Assembly: GCF_905196875.1 (NCBI RefSeq)
Contig: NZ_CAJJWO010000067.1
Location: forward strand, 1 to 27,659
Direction: 5' to 3'
DNA from: an uncultured Parabacteroides sp.
GTDB lineage: Bacteria > Bacteroidota > Bacteroidia > Bacteroidales > Tannerellaceae
Length of the DNA: 27,659 nt
Below, one piece after another: positions 22,155-27,659 of this stretch (the first letter of the stretch is position 1; every line of letters starts with the position of its first letter). The translations under genes and the position numbers were made by a program. Below the pieces are notes generated by a model. The model was not told where the DNA came from. It worked only from the letters and a program-made list of their open reading frames with translations, and did no database searches.

Positions 22155-23948
22155 ATGGCACAATTTAGCAACTATATTCTGGTGTGCGGAGGAACAGGCT
22201 GCCGTGCATCTCAAAGCGAACTTATACTAGAAAACTTAAAGGAAGCAGTCAGGCAAAACGGTTTACATGAGAGCGTACAGGTGATCCGGACCGGTTGTTT
22301 CGGCTTCTGTGAGAAAGGTCCTGTAGTAAAGCTGATCCCGGATAATACATTTTATGTAGAAGTAAAACCGGAAGATGCGAACGATATAGTAAACGAGCAT
22401 TTGGTAAAAGGCCGCAAAGTAGAACGTTTACTCTATGTTAATCCCGAGACGAACGAGCAGATACTCGACTCCAAGCATATCAACTTCTATAAGAAACAGT
22501 TACGTATAGCCTTACGCAACTGCGGTTTCATCAATCCGGAAAACATCGACGAATACATCGCCCGTGACGGTTATATCGCCCTGGGTAGAGCTCTGACGGA
22601 AATGACACCCGACGAGGTGATCAAAGAGATCATCGACAGCGGACTACGTGGCAGGGGCGGTGGTGGTTTCCCGACCGGACTCAAATGGCAGATCACCCGT
22701 AAAGTACAGGCTCCTCAGAAATACGTAGTCTGTAATGCCGACGAAGGAGACCCCGGTGCATTCATGGACCGTTCCATCCTGGAAGGCGATCCGCACTCCA
22801 TCGTCGAAGCAATGGCCATCAACGGATACTGTACCGGAGCCAGCAAAGGACTGGTCTATATCCGTGCCGAGTACCCGCTAGCCGTCGAACGGTTGAGAAT
22901 TGCGATCCGTCAAGCCAAAGAATACGGCCTTCTGGGAGAAAACATCTTCGGGACTGATTTCTCTTTCGATATCCAGATACGTTATGGAGCCGGAGCATTT
23001 GTCTGCGGTGAAGAGACTGCTCTGATCCACAGTATGGAAGGACTTCGCGGGGAAGCAACCGTCAAGCCGCCGTTCCCCAGTGAATGCGGATATAAAGGTT
23101 GTCCGACCAACGTTAATAATGTAGAGACCTATGCCAATATCCCCGTTATCCTATTGAAAGGAGCCAAATGGTTCAGCGGTATAGGTACGGAAAAAAGCAA
23201 AGGGACAAAGGTTTTCGCCTTGGCCGGAAAGGTCAACAATGTCGGCTTGATAGAAGTACCGATGGGAACAACCCTTCGTGAAGTTATATTCGGTATCGGC
23301 GGAGGTATTAAAGACGGAAAGAAATTCAAAGCCGTACAAACCGGCGGACCGTCGGGCGGTTGCCTGACCGAGAAGCATCTTGACTTGCCTATCGACTACG
23401 ATAACCTGATAGCAGCAGGTTCAATGATGGGATCAGGCGGTATGATCGTTATGGATGAAGATGACTGCATGGTCGCTATGGCCAAGTTCTATCTCGACTT
23501 CACGGTAGAAGAATCGTGCGGTAAATGTGCTCCCTGCCGTATCGGGAATAAACGCCTGCATGAAATGCTGCAGAAGATCACGACGGGAAGAGCAACTGTT
23601 GAAGATCTCGACAAATTGCGTAATCTAGCTATGGTAATCAAGGATACTGCTCTCTGCGGACTGGGGCAAACTTCGCCTAATCCGGTTCTTTCCACTATGG
23701 ATAATTTCTATGAGGAATACCTGGCGCATGTCGACGAACAGCGTTGTCCGTCTCACCAGTGCCGCGAACTGACTCAGTACTTTATCAATCCTGAGAAATG
23801 TAAAGGATGTACCATGTGTGCCCGAATATGTCCGGTACATGCTATCACCGGCAGCCGGAAAGTTCCTCACACGATCGACTCGGAAATATGTATCCGTTGC
23901 GGATCATGTATAGAGAAATGTAAGTTCGATGCTATTTACGTACACTAA
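22155..23948 (+). CDS. hydB: NuoF-like NADH/flavin subunit of the bifurcating [FeFe] hydrogenase (HydB/HndC)
   Basis: 597 residues. Domains in order: a thioredoxin-like [2Fe-2S] domain (C11, C16, C48, C52), then the NADH- and FMN-binding Nuo51 domain with GRGGGGFPTGLKW (166-178) and CNADEGDPGAF (193-203). An SLBB part follows, then a [4Fe-4S] site SCGKCAPCR (C455, C458, C461), and two C-terminal [4Fe-4S] ferredoxin motifs (CKGCTMCARICP and CIRCGSCIEKC). This fused layout is that of HydB in electron-bifurcating hydrogenases rather than of respiratory NuoF. It oxidises NADH and exchanges electrons with ferredoxin through the flavin. The symbol follows the Thermotoga naming. Confidence 0.93.
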   Translation: MAQFSNYILVCGGTGCRASQSELILENLKEAVRQNGLHESVQVIRTGCFGFCEKGPVVKLIPDNTFYVEVKPEDANDIVNEHLVKGRKVERLLYVNPETNEQILDSKHINFYKKQLRIALRNCGFINPENIDEYIARDGYIALGRALTEMTPDEVIKEIIDSGLRGRGGGGFPTGLKWQITRKVQAPQKYVVCNADEGDPGAFMDRSILEGDPHSIVEAMAINGYCTGASKGLVYIRAEYPLAVERLRIAIRQAKEYGLLGENIFGTDFSFDIQIRYGAGAFVCGEETALIHSMEGLRGEATVKPPFPSECGYKGCPTNVNNVETYANIPVILLKGAKWFSGIGTEKSKGTKVFALAGKVNNVGLIEVPMGTTLREVIFGIGGGIKDGKKFKAVQTGGPSGGCLTEKHLDLPIDYDNLIAAGSMMGSGGMIVMDEDDCMVAMAKFYLDFTVEESCGKCAPCRIGNKRLHEMLQKITTGRATVEDLDKLRNLAMVIKDTALCGLGQTSPNPVLSTMDNFYEEYLAHVDEQRCPSHQCRELTQYFINPEKCKGCTMCARICPVHAITGSRKVPHTIDSEICIRCGSCIEKCKFDAIYVH

Positions 23949-23955
23949 AAGGCAG

Positions 23956-23968
23956 TTGACAATTGACA
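23956..23968 (+). repeat. Short TTGACA direct repeat between hydB and hydA
   Basis: Two TTGACA units, 1 nt apart, lie in the 30-bp hydB-hydA gap. It resembles the start of TTGACAA-type slippage repeats seen between Bacteroidales genes; here only two copies exist and no promoter role is suggested. Confidence 0.4.
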
Positions 23969-23978
23969 GATTAAAGAT

Positions 23979-25769
23979 ATGGAAAATATAAAACTAACGA
24001 TAGATAACAGGGAAGTGGAAGTACCGAAAGGTACGACCGTTCTTGACGCTGCAAAGAGCCTTGGTATTCGTATACCGACACTTTGCCACATGAAACTCGA
24101 AGATTTGAATTATGAGAATAATCCCGGAGCCTGCCGTATCTGCGTAGTGGAGATAGAAGGCCGCCGCAATCTGGCTCCATCCTGTAAGATGGAATGTACG
24201 GAAGGAATGGTTGTCAGAACCCACACGCCCCGGGTAATGAATGCCCGCAAGACCGTAATGGAACTGATCCTGTCGAACCATCCGGCCGGATGTCTTACCT
24301 GTAGCAGTAACGGTTACTGTGAACTTCAGACGATCGCCCACGACCTGGGTATCCGCGAGATAAGATATCAGGGCGAACAATCCACCTTCGAGATCGACCG
24401 TTCGCCGTCAATCGTACGCAACATGAATAAATGCATCATGTGTCGCCGTTGCGAGACTATGTGCAACAGTATACAGACCGTCGGTGCACTGACAGCCGTC
24501 AACCGTGGTTTCAATGCCGCCGTGTCGACGGCTTTTGAACGCGACATAGCCGGCAGTACCTGTTCCTATTGCGGACAATGTGTATCTGTTTGTCCGGTAA
24601 ACGCCCTGAGCGGACGTAATACGCAACAACCCGTACTCGATGCATTGGCCGATCCGACCAAGATCGTTATCGCCCAAACCGCCCCCGCAGTACGAACTGC
24701 TCTCGGACGCGACTTCGGTTGCGAACCGGGAACGCTGGTCACCGGAAAGATGGTTTCCGCCCTTCGCCAGCTAGGTTTCGATTATGTATTCGATACCGAC
24801 TTCGCAGCCGACCTGACCATCATGGAAGAAGGAACGGAGCTGTTGCAACGATTGGGTAAATACCTCTCGGGCGACGAGGAAGTAAAGATACCGATGATGA
24901 CAAGCTGTTGTCCCGGTTGGGTCAGTTTCGTAGAGCAGCATTTCCCTGAATTACTGGGTAACCTTTCCACTGCAAAGAGTCCGCAACAGATGTTCGGAGC
25001 CATAGCCAAAAGCTATTTCGCTGAAAAGCTGGGAGTAGACCGAAAGAATATCGTGGTCGTATCCATCATGCCTTGCCTGGCTAAGAAATACGAAGCCAGC
25101 CGTCCCGAGTTTGCCGTCGAAGGAAATCCGGACGTCGATATATCCATCTATACCCGCGAACTGGCCCGTCTGATCCGTTATGCGAATATCAACTTCAACG
25201 AGCTTCCCGACAGCGACTTCGACCATCCTCTCGGCGAGTCGACCGGTGCAGGAGTTATCTTCGGAACAACCGGAGGCGTAATAGAAGCAGCCTGCCGTAC
25301 GGCTTACGAACTATATACAAAGAAGCCGTTAGAGAAAATCGAATTTAAGGAATTACGCGGTCTGGAAGGTATCCGCAGCGGAACGATCAACTTCGACGGC
25401 ACGCCTGTGAAGATCGGTATCGCCCACGGCCTGGGTAATGCCCGCAAGTTGGTAGAAGAGGTGAAGAGCGGCAAATCCCCTTATCACGTTATCGAGATAA
25501 TGGCCTGTCCCGGTGGCTGTATCGGAGGTGGCGGACAGCCGTTCCATCAGGGACGCATAGAAGTGCTTCGCAAACGGGCTGCCGCTCTATATAGCGAAGA
25601 CGAAAGCAAGCCGCTTCGCAAAAGCCATGAAAACCCTTATATACAGCAGTTGTATAAAGACTATCTGGGTGAACCTTGCGGACCGAAAGCGCATAAGTTA
25701 CTGCATACTCATTACTTCGACCGCAAAGAGGTAATCAATATGTTTTTGGAAACAGATAAAGACGAATAA
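23979..25769 (+). CDS. hydA: [FeFe] hydrogenase catalytic subunit, NAD-linked group A (HydA/HndD)
   Basis: 596 residues. N-terminal [2Fe-2S] ferredoxin domain (C36, C52, C55, C69); His-Cys3 [4Fe-4S] site (H101, C105, C108, C114); two [4Fe-4S] motifs (C152, C155, C158, C162 and C195, C198, C201, C205). The H-cluster domain carries the full catalytic set: TSCCPGW with C310 (proton transfer) and C311, MPC at C366, and MACPGGCIGGGG with C510 and C514. The small-subunit-like C-terminus (YKDYLGEPCG) completes it. It reduces protons to H2 using electrons from ferredoxin and NADH delivered by the partner subunits. No HydE, HydF or HydG maturase gene is in the window. Confidence 0.95.
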   Translation: MENIKLTIDNREVEVPKGTTVLDAAKSLGIRIPTLCHMKLEDLNYENNPGACRICVVEIEGRRNLAPSCKMECTEGMVVRTHTPRVMNARKTVMELILSNHPAGCLTCSSNGYCELQTIAHDLGIREIRYQGEQSTFEIDRSPSIVRNMNKCIMCRRCETMCNSIQTVGALTAVNRGFNAAVSTAFERDIAGSTCSYCGQCVSVCPVNALSGRNTQQPVLDALADPTKIVIAQTAPAVRTALGRDFGCEPGTLVTGKMVSALRQLGFDYVFDTDFAADLTIMEEGTELLQRLGKYLSGDEEVKIPMMTSCCPGWVSFVEQHFPELLGNLSTAKSPQQMFGAIAKSYFAEKLGVDRKNIVVVSIMPCLAKKYEASRPEFAVEGNPDVDISIYTRELARLIRYANINFNELPDSDFDHPLGESTGAGVIFGTTGGVIEAACRTAYELYTKKPLEKIEFKELRGLEGIRSGTINFDGTPVKIGIAHGLGNARKLVEEVKSGKSPYHVIEIMACPGGCIGGGGQPFHQGRIEVLRKRAAALYSEDESKPLRKSHENPYIQQLYKDYLGEPCGPKAHKLLHTHYFDRKEVINMFLETDKDE

Positions 25770-25772
25770 GCC

Positions 25773-26261
25773 ATGGAAAAGATACATTTGCCCCAGCCTA
25801 AAGTAAAAGAACTGCATGCCGTATGCAAAGATCACGACAACGATCCCGGTGAACTGATCAATATATTGCATGCAGCACAGGAAATATTCGGTTACCTTCC
25901 CCGTGAAGTACAGGAGATCGTTGCTGCCGAATTGCATATTCCCGTATCCCGTGTGTATGGCGTAGTTACTTTCTATTCATTCTTTACCATGACTCCGAAA
26001 GGGAAATACCCGATCTCCGTCTGTCTGGGAACTGCCTGTTATGTACGTGGAGCCGAAAAAGTACTGGATGAATTCCAGCGTCAGTTGGAGATAAAAATAG
26101 GAGAGACGACCTCCGACGGGTTGTTCTCTTTGGATTGCCTGCGTTGTGTGGGTGCCTGCGGACTGGCTCCTGTCGTAACGATAGGCGGTAAGGTATACGG
26201 AAGAATTACCCCCGAAAAAGTAAGAGATATCTTGTCGGAGTATTATATCCGGGAAGAATAA
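25773..26261 (+). CDS. hydC: NuoE-like [2Fe-2S] subunit of the bifurcating hydrogenase (HydC/HndA)
   Basis: 162 residues. The helical N-terminal part (about 1-75) is followed by a thioredoxin-like [2Fe-2S] domain with all four ligands in the NuoE pattern: C84 and C89 (CLGTAC), C125 and C129 (CVGAC). VTFYSFF near 65-71 is the usual signature before the cluster. It starts 3 nt after the hydA stop and is the last gene of the operon. It passes electrons between the NuoF-like flavin subunit and HydA. Family and place in the complex are clear. Confidence 0.93.
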   Translation: MEKIHLPQPKVKELHAVCKDHDNDPGELINILHAAQEIFGYLPREVQEIVAAELHIPVSRVYGVVTFYSFFTMTPKGKYPISVCLGTACYVRGAEKVLDEFQRQLEIKIGETTSDGLFSLDCLRCVGACGLAPVVTIGGKVYGRITPEKVRDILSEYYIREE

Positions 26262-26564
26262 ATGTTTTTGTAAAAGTGCTTTCATGGGTTCATATCACCT
26301 TTTTATGTTTTGAATATTATAGTGTAACGACATGAAGGCACTTCTTCCGGCGGGTTCATATCTGCTTTCAGCAATATGACAAATGGCAAACGGTATTGCA
26401 AATAAAACAAGTATTTGCCATGATGTAACTAGCTTATCGGTAATTGTTTATATTGAATTATGGCAAATGGCAAATAAAGTTGAAAAACTTTTGTGTATAG
26501 AAAACTAAATCCTGATAAACGACCTTTTATGGTAAAAGACAGGAGGAACTAATACGAAAGCAGT

Positions 26565-26618
26565 AACAAACAAAAGCCAGCCTGTACACCTTGTCGAATT
26601 AAGGTGTACAGGCTGGCT
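26565..26618 (-). terminator. Perfect 18-bp hairpin with minus-strand T-tract
   Basis: The arms 26575-26592 and 26601-26618 pair perfectly with an 8-nt loop. On the minus strand the stem is followed by TTTTGTTTGTT, so it can terminate the TPM gene, whose stop is about 110 nt upstream. The plus strand lacks a T-tract. Confidence 0.6.
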
Positions 26619-26654
26619 CAGTATGGTGTACACCCTAATCGATTATCCTGTACA
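26583..26654. repeat. Four TGTACA palindromes at an exact 22-bp period
   Basis: TGTACA occurs at 26583, 26605, 26627 and 26649, each 22 bp from the last. The flanks are related (CCTGTACACC, GGTGTACAGG, GGTGTACACC, CCTGTACACC) while the spacers differ. The first two units form the hairpin described above; the third is itself a 10-bp palindrome. A protein-binding array or part of a dispersed repeat are both possible. Confidence 0.65.
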
Positions 26655-26728
26655 CCCTGGCAATAGTGAGTCCTGTCCTTTGATTTAGTTAGTCCAGACT
26701 TGCCTGTTAGTTTTTAGTTACTTTCGGG

Positions 26729-27659
26729 CTAGAACCTGCTGATGGAACCACCACCACCTGAGCGTCCTCCGCCCCAGGAACCTCCGCCACCGCCAAAGCC
26801 TCCTCCGAAACCGCCGCCTCGTCCACCGCCACCGATGATGACAGGGCCAGTACTGCGCCTCAGCCGGCTGATATTACGGTTTTTCTTTTCCGTATAGCCG
26901 CAATTCTTACATCTGTATGTCTCTTCGGCTAATCCTTCGGAGCTGTAAGTCGCTCTCTGTACAACTTGCTGACCTACATATACTAATGTCTTTTGTCCGC
27001 AACGGGGGCAGATACGCGGGCGATATTTCAGAAAAGAGACAAGGATGAAGATTCCCGCGGGAAATACGACAATCATAATGATGAACAACCACATAAAGAG
27101 GTCGTCACCCTCTGCTTGCCGGTTATGACCACCGCCTGTCATGGCGGCACGCTCATGGTCGCTCGCCATCAGGTATTCCTTTACGGCGGCAACGCCTTTC
27201 AGCATACCTGTGCTATAATCGCCGGCTTTCAGATCGGGGATCATGTATTTTTGTTGCAGGCGGTAGGTGATGGCGTCGGGAAGTACGCCTTCCAGGCCGT
27301 AGCCCGTCTCGAAAACGACAGAGCGTTGTGTCGGTTCGGTGACAAGCTGGATCAGCAAACCGTTATCTTTTCCCTTCTTTCCCAATCCCCAGTGTTGAAA
27401 CAGGTCGGTTGCGAACATGCGAGCATCGTTATCGCCGATACTTTCGACGGCAACAACGGCTACTTCTATCCCCAGGCTGTCTTCGACAATCTGTAGAAGG
27501 TGGTTGATACGGTCTACATCCTGCGGCTGGATAATTCCGTCCGGGTTACTTACGTGGTTATACCGGTCGGAGAGGCGTACGTTGGGTATTGTCTCGACAA
27601 TATAATCCTTTGCAGCCGAAAGATGCAAAGGAAAAAGAGACATCAGCAACAGGCCTGTA
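26729..27659 (-). CDS. TPM-domain membrane protein with Gly-rich tail (5' end cut by the window edge)
   Basis: At least 306 residues; the frame runs open to the right edge, and the TTG at 27649 lies in the middle of the signal peptide (TGLLLMSLFPLHLSA), so the true start is outside. The periplasmic TPM domain covers about 20-165 (IEVAVVAVESIGD, RSVVFETGYGLEGVLPD, YSTGMLKGVAAV). One membrane segment is at about 184-207, a zinc-ribbon-like part uses C214, C217, C247 and C250, and the C-terminal tail is Gly-rich (GGGFGGGFGGGG) ending in SRF. TPM proteins occur in envelope and photosystem maintenance; the function here is unknown. It is convergent with the hydrogenase operon. Confidence 0.88.
   Translation of the reverse strand, partial: TGLLLMSLFPLHLSAAKDYIVETIPNVRLSDRYNHVSNPDGIIQPQDVDRINHLLQIVEDSLGIEVAVVAVESIGDNDARMFATDLFQHWGLGKKGKDNGLLIQLVTEPTQRSVVFETGYGLEGVLPDAITYRLQQKYMIPDLKAGDYSTGMLKGVAAVKEYLMASDHERAAMTGGGHNRQAEGDDLFMWLFIIMIVVFPAGIFILVSFLKYRPRICPRCGQKTLVYVGQQVVQRATYSSEGLAEETYRCKNCGYTEKKNRNISRLRRSTGPVIIGGGGRGGGFGGGFGGGGGSWGGGRSGGGGSISRF

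Larger units (their letters stand above)
26262..26728. other. 467-bp convergent intergenic region with repeats, no gene
   Basis: This lies between two gene ends, so promoters are not expected. It contains two copies of GGGTTCATAT (26286 and 26352), a cluster of GGCAAA/TTTGCC words (26385-26475), a long hairpin (26575-26618) and a 22-bp-phased series of TGTACA palindromes (26583-26654). An AGGAGG near 26541 is not followed by a usable start codon. I see no tRNA or coding frame with support. Confidence 0.7.

Noticed and set aside
26530..26575. Small gene after AGGAGG near 26541
   Set aside because: No ATG, GTG or TTG at suitable spacing opens a frame of useful length.
26583..26656. Resemblance to a small CRISPR array
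   Set aside because: The conserved unit is only 6-10 bp, the spacing is 22 bp and there are no cas genes, so it is treated as a palindrome array.

Overview
The window is a bacterial chromosome segment, almost certainly from an anaerobic gut Bacteroidales and probably a Parabacteroides-like member. The grounds are TAnnTTTG-type promoter cores ahead of several genes, few Shine-Dalgarno sequences, a fimbrillin-family lipoprotein, SxxC-type lipoprotein signals, pyruvate phosphate dikinase and an NAD-linked [FeFe] hydrogenase. The genus is inferred from the gene set only. I see no rRNA, tRNA, CRISPR array, transposase or phage gene.

Layout. (1) 0.2-1.6 kb, minus strand: aminopeptidase P followed by a bidirectional terminator. 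(2) 1.7-5.5 kb, plus strand: a tight six-gene module around a sensory-type [FeFe] hydrogenase homologue, with two DRTGG-like proteins, two stand-alone GHKL ATPases and a PHP phosphoesterase. It abuts the convergent rlmD-mltF pair (5.5-8.3 kb, minus). (3) 8.5-11.2 kb: ppdK, then a 72-residue protein framed by two similar hairpin terminators, then a fimbrillin-like lipoprotein. (4) 12.9-20.7 kb: an AT-rich signalling island in the order LytTR protein, FHA membrane protein, very acidic small protein, zinc-ribbon/FHA protein, PP2C phosphatase, transmembrane Ser/Thr kinase, predicted outer-membrane protein, and FN3-like/Kelch-like lipoprotein. (5) 20.7-26.3 kb: serine acetyltransferase and the four-gene electron-bifurcating-type hydrogenase operon (HndB-, NuoF-, HydA- and NuoE-like), markedly GC-richer. 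(6) A 467-bp convergent intergenic region with an unusual repeat, then a TPM-domain protein cut by the right edge.

How the parts may work together. The HydABC-type operon should couple H2 production to NADH plus reduced ferredoxin. The module at 1.7-5.5 kb encodes a hydrogenase-like protein that keeps the four H-cluster cubane cysteines but has Phe at the proton-transfer cysteine, so it is more likely an H2/redox sensor feeding the GHKL, DRTGG and PHP partners. The two sets lie about 16 kb apart here.

The island at 12.9-20.7 kb is the best candidate for an undescribed system. It holds writer (kinase), eraser (PP2C) and readers (two FHA proteins). A short acidic-Thr-hydrophobic motif recurs in the kinase, one FHA protein and the acidic small protein. 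Cell-surface genes follow directly after the kinase, which suggests phospho-Thr signalling across the envelope.
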